A DNA stretch of 40,064 bases from Rhodospirillales bacterium (GTDB lineage Bacteria > Pseudomonadota > Alphaproteobacteria > Acetobacterales > Acetobacteraceae): the NCBI GenBank assembly GCA_025352565.1, contig JANXTF010000075.1, forward strand, positions 1 to 40,064, written 5' to 3'. Below the pieces are notes generated by a model. That model saw only the letters and a list, made by a program, of their open reading frames with translations, searched no databases and had not been told where the DNA came from. The translations under genes were made by a program, and so were the position numbers. This document shows, piece after piece, positions 1 to 7,209 of this stretch; within the stretch, counting starts at the first letter, position 1; the number at the start of each line of letters is the position of its first letter.

Positions 1-243
1 TGTCGTGGTTGACCCGGTCGAAGAACTTCTCCAGGTCGATGTCCACGACGATCTCGTGGCCGTCCGCCACGTACCCCCTCGCCTGGCGCCCGGTTCCTGT
101 TCGGCAGCTCCGAAGTTTGCCGCAGGGCTTCCTCCCCACCCCACCCCACCTCGCGGTGACACAGCTGCCATCAGCTAACGGTTCCGGCCATCCGGCCCGT
201 TCGGGACTTGCACCCTGTAGAGACGTGCCAATGCCTGGCACAC
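1..243 (-). mobile_element. Group II intron remnant, internally deleted
   Basis: Read on the minus strand, position 243 begins GTGTGCC, the GUGYG-type 5' end of bacterial group II introns. It is followed by a stretch containing GGTGCAAGTCCCG and GAACAGGAACCGG, which resemble conserved domain I sequence near the 5' end. At about 85-95 this joins directly to coding sequence of the intron-encoded reverse transcriptase. The rest of domain I and the first part of the ORF are therefore missing, so this copy cannot be functional as seen. The element runs off the left edge. Just outside it on the 5'-exon side, at 254-269, is a perfect hairpin (GTCGGC, loop GGAG, GCCGAC), the kind of structure some group II introns insert beside. 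Assignment rests on recognised sequence, not on a folded model. Confidence 0.75.
2..88 (-). pseudogene. Group II intron reverse transcriptase/maturase fragment
   Basis: The minus-strand frame gives YVADGHEIV followed by VDIDLEKFFDRVNHD, a hallmark segment of the reverse-transcriptase domain of group II intron maturases (LtrA family). Only about 29 residues lie in the window. Upstream, the reading frame enters intron domain I sequence instead of the expected N-terminal RT region, so the 5' end of the gene is deleted. Whether the remainder is intact lies beyond position 1. Confidence 0.8.
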
Positions 244-342
244 GTCGTGGATCGTCGGCCTCCGCCGACCAGGACGGGATGATACGACCGTGCGAATCTT
301 GACGCGATTAATTGTCATCAAACCCTTATCATCGAGCGAAAT

Positions 343-1272
343 CTAAGCCCCCAGCGCGTCGGCCGCGATGTCCCGCGCGACCGCCACGAAACGGCCCACC
401 ACCGGGTTCGGCGCGTCCTCCGCCCGCGTCAGCGCGGCATAGCCGAAGGTCAGGCGCGGCCGGAACGGAATGGCCACGACGCCGGCTGGCATCACCAGTG
501 TGGACAGGCGGTGGGTGATCGCGAGCCCCAGCCCCGCGGCCACGAACGCGATCATCAGCGGCGTGCTGTTCACCACCACCGACGCGCGCCGCGTGAGACC
601 GGCGCGGTTGAACGCGGCATCCACCATCTGCTGCATCAGCCGCATCTCGTTCAGCCGCACGAAACGCTCGTCGGCCAGCGCCGCCGGGCCGAGCGTCGCG
701 CGCCCGGCCAAAGGATGCGCGGCGGGCAGCAGGCACACCGCGTCCGCCTCGGCGATCATCTCCACGCGCAGGCCGGCCGGGGCGGCCGACGGCAGCGCCA
801 CCAGCCCCACATCCAGTTGCCGCGACACCAATCCGTCGATCTGCTGCCGCAGGTCGCGCTCCGCCACCTCCACCGCCAGCCCCGGCAATTCCCGCGCCAG
901 AACGGCCAGCACGCGCGGCGCCAGCCCATGCGCCAACGCCGACACGGCGGCGATCCGCAACAGGCCGTGGCGGCCCTGCCCCAACTCCAAGGCCAGCGCC
1001 GACAGCCGCGCGAGACCGCCCAACGCCGCCTCCGCCTCGATCAGGAACGCATGACCGCGCTCGGACACCGTCAATCGCCGTCGCTCGCGCGCGAACACCG
1101 CGAAGCCGAGTTCCGCCTCCAGGGCCGCGATCAATCGGCTGACGGCTGGCTGCGTCAGCCCGATCCGATCGGCGGCGCGCGTCACCCCGCCTTCGCGCCA
1201 CACCGCCAAAGCGGCCCGCAACTGTCCCACATCGGGCAGGCGCAAGGTGGATTGTTCATGTCTTCCTAACAT
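343..1272 (-). CDS. LysR-family transcriptional regulator
   Basis: This 309-residue protein has the normal LysR size. The N-terminal winged helix-turn-helix is clear (VTRAADRIGLTQPAVSRLI, about residues 29-47). It is followed by an effector-binding domain containing GLGLAITHRLSTLV. I chose the ATG at 1272 because an earlier in-frame start would add 49 residues without LysR character and run under the divergent promoter. The gene diverges from the Rieske oxygenase operon with 79 bp between the starts, the classic layout for a LysR activator of an aromatic catabolic operon. An 11-bp-arm palindrome lies directly over its start codon, suggesting autoregulation. The inducer is unknown; an aromatic acid is a reasonable inference from the neighbours. 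Confidence 0.9.
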   Translation of the reverse strand: MLGRHEQSTLRLPDVGQLRAALAVWREGGVTRAADRIGLTQPAVSRLIAALEAELGFAVFARERRRLTVSERGHAFLIEAEAALGGLARLSALALELGQGRHGLLRIAAVSALAHGLAPRVLAVLARELPGLAVEVAERDLRQQIDGLVSRQLDVGLVALPSAAPAGLRVEMIAEADAVCLLPAAHPLAGRATLGPAALADERFVRLNEMRLMQQMVDAAFNRAGLTRRASVVVNSTPLMIAFVAAGLGLAITHRLSTLVMPAGVVAIPFRPRLTFGYAALTRAEDAPNPVVGRFVAVARDIAADALGA

Positions 1273-1283
1273 GAAGACATGAA
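1255..1283. promoter_or_regulatory. Palindromic operator candidate over lysR start
   Basis: TTCATGTCTTC at 1255-1265 and its exact reverse complement GAAGACATGAA at 1273-1283 are separated by 7 bases. The spacer contains the lysR start codon (1270-1272, read on the minus strand). A perfect 22-base dyad in a divergent LysR promoter region is a natural regulator-binding site. Bound protein here would block lysR translation or transcription and sit just upstream of the Rieske promoter. Binding is inferred from position and symmetry. Confidence 0.6.
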
Positions 1284-1293
1284 AACTTATGAT

Positions 1294-1323
1294 TTGAAGC
1301 CATGTCAATCCCCGGCGTAAGAT
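1294..1323 (+). promoter_or_regulatory. Candidate sigma70 promoter of the Rieske operon
   Basis: TTGAAG (1294-1299) and TAAGAT (1318-1323) are separated by 18 bases, each matching four of six consensus positions. The predicted start near 1330 would leave a leader of about 20 bases before the ATG at 1352. The operator candidate at 1255-1283 ends 10 bases upstream of the -35 box, a normal position for LysR-type activation. It is a sequence match only. Confidence 0.4.
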
Positions 1324-1351
1324 GCGTCCAAGACGAACGGTGGAAACAACG

Positions 1352-2617
1352 ATGCTTTCGGCTGAACAGAACGAGATGCTCACCCGCGTCGGGCCGGGCA
1401 CGCCGATGGGCGACCTCATGCGCCGCTACTGGCAGCCGATCGCCGCCGCCTCCGAACTCGATGGCAAATGGACCAAGCGGGTGCGCCTGCTGGGCGAGGA
1501 CCTCGTGCTGTTCCGCGACCGCGAAGGCAAACGCGGCCTGATCGGCGAATACTGCCCGCATCGCCGCGCCTCTCTGGCCCACGGCATCCCGTCGCAAAAC
1601 GGCATCCGCTGCCCCTATCATGGCTGGGAGTTCAGCCGCACCGGCGCCTGCCTCGACCAGCCCAACGAGCCGCCGAACCAGGCGTTCAAGGACAAGGTCC
1701 GCACCACCGCCTACCCGGTCGAGGAGCTGGGCGGCCTGATCTTCACCTATATGGGCCCGCCCGAGACGCAGCCGTTGTTGCCGCGATGGGACGGGTTCGT
1801 GGCCGAGGGCGCCATCCGCATGCTCGGCCGCACGCTGCTGCCGATCAACTGGTTGCAGATCATGGAGAACTCGGCCGACCCGATCCACACCGAATGGCTG
1901 CATGGCCATCACTACGAGTTCCTCAAGGAAAAGGAAGGCATCAAGGTCGCCATCAGCGCGCATCACGAGAAGATCGCCTTCAAGGAATTCGAGTTCGGCA
2001 TGACCAAGCATCGCCTGCTGGCCGGCCAGTCCGAGGACTCCGACGATTGGCGCGTGGGCCATCCGCTGGTGTTCCCGAACATTCTGGCGGTGGGCAACGG
2101 CGACAGCCATCTCCGCTCCTACGCGTTCCAGATTCGCGTGCCGGTCGATGACACGCACACCATGCATCTCTGGTACACCGCCTACGTGCCGCAGGATTAC
2201 GCACGCGTGCCGGCCCATCTGCGCGACACCGTACACGTGTACGACGTGCCGCTGCTGGACAAGGACGGCGAGTTCCTCGTCGAGACCGTGGACAACCAGG
2301 ACATGATGGCTTGGTGTACCCAGGGCGAGATCGCCGATCGCACACTGGAGAACCTCGGTTCGACCGACCAGGGCATCGCCGTCTATCGCCGCATGTTGCG
2401 CCGCGAACTCAAGAAGGTGGAGCAGGGCATCGACCCGATGGGAACGATGCGCGACCCGGTGCGCAACGCGCGGATCGACCTGCCGAACGAGAAGGAGAAG
2501 CACCATTTCAGCGACGGCTTCGGTGCCTTCCTGATGCGCACCCATGGCCGCTACTCGCCGATTGCCCAAGACCTGATCGACGTCTTCGAGAAACCCAAGG
2601 TGCGGCTCGCGAGCTGA
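1352..2617 (+). CDS. Rieske non-heme iron oxygenase, alpha subunit (phthalate 4,5-dioxygenase-like)
   Basis: The 421-residue protein is the terminal oxygenase of a ring-hydroxylating system. The Rieske [2Fe-2S] ligands are C68-x-H70 and C87-x2-H90 (CPH and CPYH). The catalytic domain carries NSADPIHTEWLH, giving D176 as the bridging residue and H179/H184 as iron ligands, with a likely third ligand in NQDMMAW. The N-terminus (LTRVGPGTPMG...RRYWQP) is typical of phthalate 4,5-dioxygenase-type single-subunit alpha chains, so no beta subunit is expected and none is present. The ATG at 1352 was chosen because this family normally starts with this segment; an in-frame ATG at 1322 is less likely. 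It heads an operon with a dehydrogenase 10 bp downstream and a ferredoxin. The exact aromatic substrate is not determined. Confidence 0.88.
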   Translation: MLSAEQNEMLTRVGPGTPMGDLMRRYWQPIAAASELDGKWTKRVRLLGEDLVLFRDREGKRGLIGEYCPHRRASLAHGIPSQNGIRCPYHGWEFSRTGACLDQPNEPPNQAFKDKVRTTAYPVEELGGLIFTYMGPPETQPLLPRWDGFVAEGAIRMLGRTLLPINWLQIMENSADPIHTEWLHGHHYEFLKEKEGIKVAISAHHEKIAFKEFEFGMTKHRLLAGQSEDSDDWRVGHPLVFPNILAVGNGDSHLRSYAFQIRVPVDDTHTMHLWYTAYVPQDYARVPAHLRDTVHVYDVPLLDKDGEFLVETVDNQDMMAWCTQGEIADRTLENLGSTDQGIAVYRRMLRRELKKVEQGIDPMGTMRDPVRNARIDLPNEKEKHHFSDGFGAFLMRTHGRYSPIAQDLIDVFEKPKVRLAS

Positions 2618-2627
2618 GGTTTTCCGC

Positions 2628-3764
2628 ATGGCGCCGCTGCGTATCGGGATCGCCGGACTGGGCACGGCAGGGCTCGCCTTCGTTCCGGCAATCCGTGGCA
2701 ATGCGGCGTTGCATCTGGCGGCGGTCGCCGATCCGGACAGCGCGGTTGCCAACGCGCATGGCGTATCCGCCTATGCCGATCTCGCTGCCATGCTGGCCCA
2801 TCGCGGCCTCGATGCCGTGATCATCGCCACGCCCACGCCGATGCACGTCGCCCACGCGGCGATGGCGTTCGCGGCGGGCAAGCATGTCGTGCTGGAAAAG
2901 CCGATGGCGACCGCCCTGCCCGACGCGCTGGCGATGGCGAACGCGGCCGAGGATGCGGGCCTCACCCTCGTCGTCGGCCATTCCCACTCGTTCGACCTGC
3001 CGATCCAACGCATGCGCGGCCTGATCCTGGGCGGCACGCTGGGCCGCGTGCGCATGGTCAACACCTGGTGCTTCAGCGACTGGATGTATCGCCCGCGCCG
3101 CGCCGACGAACTCGACGCGGCCACCGGCGGCGGCGTCACGTTGCGGCAGGGTGCCCACCAGTTCGACATCATCCGCCTGCTGGGCGGCGGCGCCTTGCGC
3201 CGGGTGCGGGCGCAGACCTTCGACTGGGACCCCTCGCGGCGCGCGATCGGCGCCCATAGCGCGTTCCTCGAATTCGCCGGCGGCGCCACCGCCACCGCCG
3301 TCTACAACGGCTATGGCGGCCTTGCCTCGTCGGAGTTGTGCGCCGGCATCGCCGAATGGGGATCGTTCGAGCCCGTGACGCACCCGAGCGCGCGCGTGGC
3401 TCCGACCGACATCGCCCAGGCCAAGCGCCGCCGCGCCGCCGCGTCCGACAAATCCGACCCGCCTTTCCAGCCGCATTTCGGACTGACCGTGGTCAGTTGC
3501 GAGCGCGGCGACATTCGCCAGTCGCCCACCGGCCTGATCGTCTATTCCGCCGCCGGCCGCGAGGAGATCGCGTTGCCGTCGGGCAACACGCCGCACGCGA
3601 TGCTGCTGGCGGAATTCCAACGCGCCGTCGCCGGCACTGCGCGCCCGCTGCATGACGGACATTGGGGCGCCGCCAACCTCGAAGCCTGCCTCGCGGCGAT
3701 CGAGTCGTCCGAAACGGGCGAGGCGGTCACGCTGCATCATCAGGTCGTACTGGAGGCGGCATGA
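2628..3764 (+). CDS. Gfo/Idh/MocA-family dehydrogenase, probable cis-dihydrodiol dehydrogenase
   Basis: The 378-residue NAD(P)-dependent oxidoreductase starts with a Rossmann fold (GIAGLGTAG, residues 8-16). It has the family's EKP motif at 90-92 (VVLEKPMA) and a downstream GGGVTLRQGAHQFD segment that supplies active-site residues. Its position directly after a phthalate-dioxygenase-like oxygenase suggests that it rearomatises the cis-dihydrodiol to a catechol-type product. That is the role of the Gfo/Idh/MocA enzyme in Pseudomonas phthalate degradation (Pht4). The specific reaction is inferred from context. Its stop codon overlaps the ferredoxin start (ATGA), indicating translational coupling. 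Confidence 0.85.
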   Translation: MAPLRIGIAGLGTAGLAFVPAIRGNAALHLAAVADPDSAVANAHGVSAYADLAAMLAHRGLDAVIIATPTPMHVAHAAMAFAAGKHVVLEKPMATALPDALAMANAAEDAGLTLVVGHSHSFDLPIQRMRGLILGGTLGRVRMVNTWCFSDWMYRPRRADELDAATGGGVTLRQGAHQFDIIRLLGGGALRRVRAQTFDWDPSRRAIGAHSAFLEFAGGATATAVYNGYGGLASSELCAGIAEWGSFEPVTHPSARVAPTDIAQAKRRRAAASDKSDPPFQPHFGLTVVSCERGDIRQSPTGLIVYSAAGREEIALPSGNTPHAMLLAEFQRAVAGTARPLHDGHWGAANLEACLAAIESSETGEAVTLHHQVVLEAA

Positions 3765-4099
3765 CCGACGCCGAGCCGACCCGCGCAGCCCCCGCTGCCA
3801 CCGCCCCCGCTGCCACCGCCCCCGCTGCCACCGCCGACGGCAGCTTCCGCATCCGCCTCGCCCGCAGCGGCGGGGTGCTGACCGTCCCGCCCGACCTCAG
3901 CATCCTCGAGGTGCTGCGCCGCCACGGCCTCCACGTGCCAAGCTCCTGCGAGGCCGGCATCTGCTCCTCATGCCAGACCGGCCTGCTCGCCGGCATCGCC
4001 GACCATCGCGACTACGTGCTGGACGCGGACGACCAAGGCAGCGCCATCATGGTCTGCGTCTCCCGCGCGCGCTCGGAGGAATTGACCCTTGATGTCTGA
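3761..4099 (+). CDS. Plant-type [2Fe-2S] ferredoxin with Pro-Ala N-terminal extension
   Basis: The 112-residue ferredoxin has the cluster pattern C63-x4-C68-x2-C71...C99 (SSCEAGICSSCQTG and MVCVSRA). This matches the C-terminal ferredoxin domain of phthalate dioxygenase reductases, but the FMN/NAD domains of such reductases are absent. It probably passes electrons to the Rieske oxygenase, with an unlinked reductase feeding it. The first 25 residues are a low-complexity extension including three PAATA units encoded by a perfect 15-bp triplicate. The ATG at 3761 overlaps the upstream stop, and the 3' end overlaps the next gene by 8 bp. Confidence 0.87.
   Translation: MTDAEPTRAAPAATAPAATAPAATADGSFRIRLARSGGVLTVPPDLSILEVLRRHGLHVPSSCEAGICSSCQTGLLAGIADHRDYVLDADDQGSAIMVCVSRARSEELTLDV
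3791..3835 (+). repeat. Three perfect 15-bp tandem repeats in ferredoxin gene
   Basis: The unit CCCGCTGCCACCGCC occurs three times head to tail and in frame, each encoding PAATA. Perfect identity at all positions, including third codon positions, points to recent slippage or unequal exchange. Copy number may vary between strains. Confidence 0.95.
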
Positions 4100-4394
4100 C
4101 ACCGCATCGCTCGACCGACAGATCCGCGACTTCGCCGCCCGACGCGCCGCCATGCGTCCAAGCCATCCGGTCACGCCGCCGATCGATCCGGCCGAGATGC
4201 ACCGCGCCGACAACATGCTGTGGCACGTCCGTCCCGCCCCCGGCGGCGGCGGCGTCGAGATCGCGCTGTACCATCCCGGCCTCGGCTGGACCGGCATGGT
4301 GATGTCGCGCGCGCAGATCGAGGACCTGCAGGACACCATCGCCGCGAGCCTGCGCGAACTGCCGGTGCGCCTGAACCCCGCGAGCCAGGCATGA
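4092..4394 (+). CDS. Hypothetical protein of 100 residues in the aromatic operon
   Basis: I do not recognise the family. The N-terminal part is charged and helical in appearance (DRQIRDFAARRAAMRPSH). The centre has a likely beta segment (VEIALYHPGLGWTGMVMS), followed by an amphipathic helix (RAQIEDLQDTIAASLREL). There are no cysteines and no signal or membrane segment, so it is probably a soluble cytoplasmic protein. It overlaps the ferredoxin by 8 bp and the aldolase-like gene by 4 bp (ATGA), so it is locked into the operon and likely made in step with its neighbours. A role as an accessory factor for the oxygenase or decarboxylase is possible but unsupported beyond position. Confidence 0.8.
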   Translation: MSDTASLDRQIRDFAARRAAMRPSHPVTPPIDPAEMHRADNMLWHVRPAPGGGGVEIALYHPGLGWTGMVMSRAQIEDLQDTIAASLRELPVRLNPASQA

Positions 4395-5095
4395 CCGAGC
4401 TTGACGCCGCCTGCCAGGACCTCATCGCCGCCGGCCAGATCCTCGACCATCAGGGCATGGGCGATTTCACCCGCGGCCATGTGTCGATCCGCGTCCCCGG
4501 CCGCCCCGAACACTTCATCATGAAGCCGCACAGCGTGGGCCTCGACGAGATCACGCGGGAGAACATCGTCACCTTCGATCTCGACGGCGTGCTGGTCGCC
4601 GGCACCGCGCGCCAGCACAGCGAACGCTACATCCACTCCGAAATCTTTCGCGCGCGTCCCGACGTGAATGCGGTGATCCACGCCCATCCCGCCCACGCCA
4701 TCGCCTTCTCCGCCACCGGCCAGCAATTGCGCGCCCTGAACCAGGGCGGCGCCGTGTTCGCCGGCGGATTGCCGGTGTTCACCGCCACGATGGACCTGAT
4801 CCGCTCGCCCGAGACGGGCCGCGCGGTGGCCGCCTGCCTCGGCCCGCACAAGGCGGTGCTGATGCGCGGCCACGGCGTCGCCATGGCGGGCGCCAGCGTG
4901 CAGGAGGCGGTGGTGCTGTGCCTCATGCTGGAGGAGGCCGCACGCATCCAGCTCCTCGCCTCCGCAGCCGGCCTGGATGACTGGGCCTTCCCGCCCGACG
5001 ACGTCGCGGCCCTGCGCGACAAGCTGACGCGGCACGAGCAATACGCCATCAATTTCGACTACCTCGCCCGCAAGGCGCGCAACGCCTTGCGCTAG
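4391..5095 (+). CDS. Class II aldolase/adducin-family protein, possible dihydroxy-aromatic acid decarboxylase
   Basis: The 234-residue protein shows the class II aldolase fold signatures. The zinc ligands are H97, H99 (VIHAHPAH) and H161 (MRGHGVA), with an acidic candidate catalytic residue at E84 in IHSEIF. The family covers L-fuculose-phosphate-type aldolases, but in aromatic operons members act as decarboxylases, for example 3,4-dihydroxyphthalate decarboxylase of Arthrobacter-type phthalate pathways. Following an oxygenase, a dihydrodiol dehydrogenase and a ferredoxin, decarboxylation of a dihydroxylated aromatic acid is the most coherent guess. An aldolase on a later intermediate is the alternative. 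The ATG overlaps the preceding stop by 4 bp; 75 bp separate it from the transporter genes. Confidence 0.82.
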   Translation: MTELDAACQDLIAAGQILDHQGMGDFTRGHVSIRVPGRPEHFIMKPHSVGLDEITRENIVTFDLDGVLVAGTARQHSERYIHSEIFRARPDVNAVIHAHPAHAIAFSATGQQLRALNQGGAVFAGGLPVFTATMDLIRSPETGRAVAACLGPHKAVLMRGHGVAMAGASVQEAVVLCLMLEEAARIQLLASAAGLDDWAFPPDDVAALRDKLTRHEQYAINFDYLARKARNALR

Positions 5096-5153
5096 ACCAG
5101 GCGGCCAGCAGGCCAGTGACAGCGCGGAACAACCGCGCGCGACGGGAGAGACG

Positions 5154-5192
5154 ATGCGAGACGGCGGACCATGCCACGGCGGACCATGCTAG
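5154..5192 (+). promoter_or_regulatory. Candidate 12-codon leader ORF overlapping the tctA-like start
   Basis: The best ribosome-binding sequence here (GGGAGAG, 5144-5150) is properly spaced for the ATG at 5154. That ATG opens a 12-codon frame encoding MRDGGPCHGGPC and ends with TAG at 5190-5192. It is out of frame with the transporter gene, whose two possible ATGs (5171 and 5186) lie inside it. The second starts 4 bp before the leader stop. This layout suits translational coupling by reinitiation. A 14-base sequence (ACGGCGGACCATGC) duplicated at 15-base spacing (5161-5174 and 5176-5189) creates both internal ATGs. Confidence 0.4.
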
Positions 5193-7189
5193 AGGCGGCA
5201 CTTCAGGCCCTGGCGCTCATCATGGAGCCGATGCGGCTCGCGATCATGCTGGGCGGCGTCGTGCTCGGGCTGGCGCTCGGCGTCATCCCCGGCCTCGGCG
5301 GCATCGTGGGCCTGGCGCTGCTGATCCCGTTCACCTACCACATGGATGCCTACACCGCCTTCGCGCTGCTGCTCGGCATGGCGTCGGTCACCACGGTGTC
5401 GGACTTCATCCCCGCCGTGCTGTTCGGCGTGCCCGGCACGGTGGGCGCGGCCGCCACCGTGCTCGACGGCTTCCCGATGGCCAGGCGCGGCGAGGCGGCG
5501 CGCGCGTTCGGCGCCGGCTACGCCGCCTCGCTCGCCGGCGGCGTGTTCGGCGCGCTGCTGCTGGCCCTGGCCATCCCGGTGCTGCGCCCGGCCGTGCTGT
5601 ATATCGGTTCGTCGGAATTGCTGGCCTTCTGCATCTTCGGCCTCGCGATGGTGGCCGTGCTGAGCGGCAAGGCCCCGTTGCGCGGCCTCACCGCCGCCTG
5701 CATCGGGCTGATGCTCGCCATGATCGGCTCGGACCCGCAGACCGGCACGCTGCGCTGGACGTTCGACGGCCTGTACCTTTGGGACCATCTGCCCCTGGTT
5801 CCCGTAACGCTCGGCATCTTCGCGCTGCCCGAACTGGCCGACATGGCGATCGCCCGCGCCGGCATCGCCACGTCCACAGCCTCGTTCTCGGCCTCGTCGC
5901 AATGGGACGGCGTGCGCGACGCGCTGCGCAACTGGCGCCTGATCCTGCGGTGCAGCGCCCTGGGCGCCGTGCTGGGCGCCGTCCCCGGCATCGGCTCGGC
6001 GGTGATCGACTGGATCGCCTATGGCCATGCCGTGCAGACCGAGAAGAACCCGGAGAATTTCGGCAAGGGCGACGTGCGCGGCGTGATCGCGGCCGAAAGC
6101 TCCAACAACGCCAAGGAGGGCGGCCATCTGGTGCCGACCATCGCGTTCGGCGTGCCGGCCGGCGCCTCGATGGCGCTGCTGCTGAGCGCGTTCCTGATGC
6201 ACGGGCTGACCCCGGGGCCGGAGATGCTGACCAAGCATCTCGATGTCACCTACGGCATCATCTGGACGCTCACCATCAGCCACATCATGGCGGCGGCGAT
6301 CTGCCTCTGCGCGAGCGGGCTGTTCGCGCGGCTGGCGCTGATCCGTGTCGGGCTGCTGGTGCCGGCGGTGCTGGCGATCATCTTCCTGGGCGCCTTCAAC
6401 GGCAGCCAGAGCTGGGGCGATCTCTATTCGATGGCCCTGTTCGGCGTGGTCGGCTGGATGATGAAGCAGCTCGGCTGGCCGCGCCCGCCGCTGATCCTGG
6501 GCTTCGTGCTGGGCGCCACGTTCGAGCGATATTTGTTCATCTCGCAGGAACTCTACGGCGCCGCGATGCTGGCCCGCCCGGTGGTGATCGCGGTTCTGCT
6601 GGCCGCCGCCTGGGTGGTGGCCCGCCCGCTGCTCGATGCCGCGCGCCGCATCGCCTCGGGCGGGCGCGGCCGGCTGCGGATGCCCCGGCCGTCGGCGAAT
6701 GCCGCGTTCGCGGCCGGGCTGATCGGGCTCGTCCTGCTCGCGCTGGCGCAATCGGCCGCGTGGCCGCTGCACGCCAGGCTGGTGCCGCTGGCCGCCGCGG
6801 GTGCCGCTTTGCTTTTCGGCACGCTCACGCTGCTGACCGAGCTGTTTGCCGCGCGCCGCGACGCCGCGGGCGATGCCGCGCACCGGGTCGACGCCCCGGC
6901 GCTGGCCCTGGACGGCCCGCAACGGATGCGCGCGCTGCGGTTCGCGGGCTGGCTCGCCGGGCTGCTGGGCGCGATGACGGCGCTTGGCGTGCTGCCGGGC
7001 CTGCTGCTCGCGATGTTGCTGATGTGCTGGATGGAATTCCGCGAACGCTGGGTGGTGGCGGGCGGCCTCGCCTGCGGCATGACGCTGGCATTCTGGCTCG
7101 TGTTCGACCGTATTTTCGCAACGCCCTGGCCCGACGCGCTCGTCGGCGACGTCTGGCCGTGGCTGCGCAGTGCCACCGGATTGGTCTGA
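5171..7189 (+). CDS. Tripartite tricarboxylate transporter, TctA-TctB fusion permease
   Basis: The 672-residue membrane protein has about 500 residues of the large TctA permease. Visible TctA signatures include GVIPGLGGIVGLAL near the N-terminus and GAVPGIGSAVIDWIAYGHAVQ in the second half. It continues into a roughly 165-residue, four-helix region like the small TctB subunit (from about residue 505), ending FDRIFATPWPDALVG. Normally TctA and TctB are separate genes. With the binding protein encoded 20 bp downstream, it forms a complete secondary uptake system for a carboxylated compound. The start is uncertain: ATG 5171 and ATG 5186 both lie in a duplicated segment and neither has its own good Shine-Dalgarno sequence. 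The operon suggests an aromatic carboxylate substrate, as known for the terephthalate system TphC with TctAB. Confidence 0.88.
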   Translation: MPRRTMLEAALQALALIMEPMRLAIMLGGVVLGLALGVIPGLGGIVGLALLIPFTYHMDAYTAFALLLGMASVTTVSDFIPAVLFGVPGTVGAAATVLDGFPMARRGEAARAFGAGYAASLAGGVFGALLLALAIPVLRPAVLYIGSSELLAFCIFGLAMVAVLSGKAPLRGLTAACIGLMLAMIGSDPQTGTLRWTFDGLYLWDHLPLVPVTLGIFALPELADMAIARAGIATSTASFSASSQWDGVRDALRNWRLILRCSALGAVLGAVPGIGSAVIDWIAYGHAVQTEKNPENFGKGDVRGVIAAESSNNAKEGGHLVPTIAFGVPAGASMALLLSAFLMHGLTPGPEMLTKHLDVTYGIIWTLTISHIMAAAICLCASGLFARLALIRVGLLVPAVLAIIFLGAFNGSQSWGDLYSMALFGVVGWMMKQLGWPRPPLILGFVLGATFERYLFISQELYGAAMLARPVVIAVLLAAAWVVARPLLDAARRIASGGRGRLRMPRPSANAAFAAGLIGLVLLALAQSAAWPLHARLVPLAAAGAALLFGTLTLLTELFAARRDAAGDAAHRVDAPALALDGPQRMRALRFAGWLAGLLGAMTALGVLPGLLLAMLLMCWMEFRERWVVAGGLACGMTLAFWLVFDRIFATPWPDALVGDVWPWLRSATGLV

Positions 7190-7209
7190 CGACACAAGGG
7201 AGAACCACG

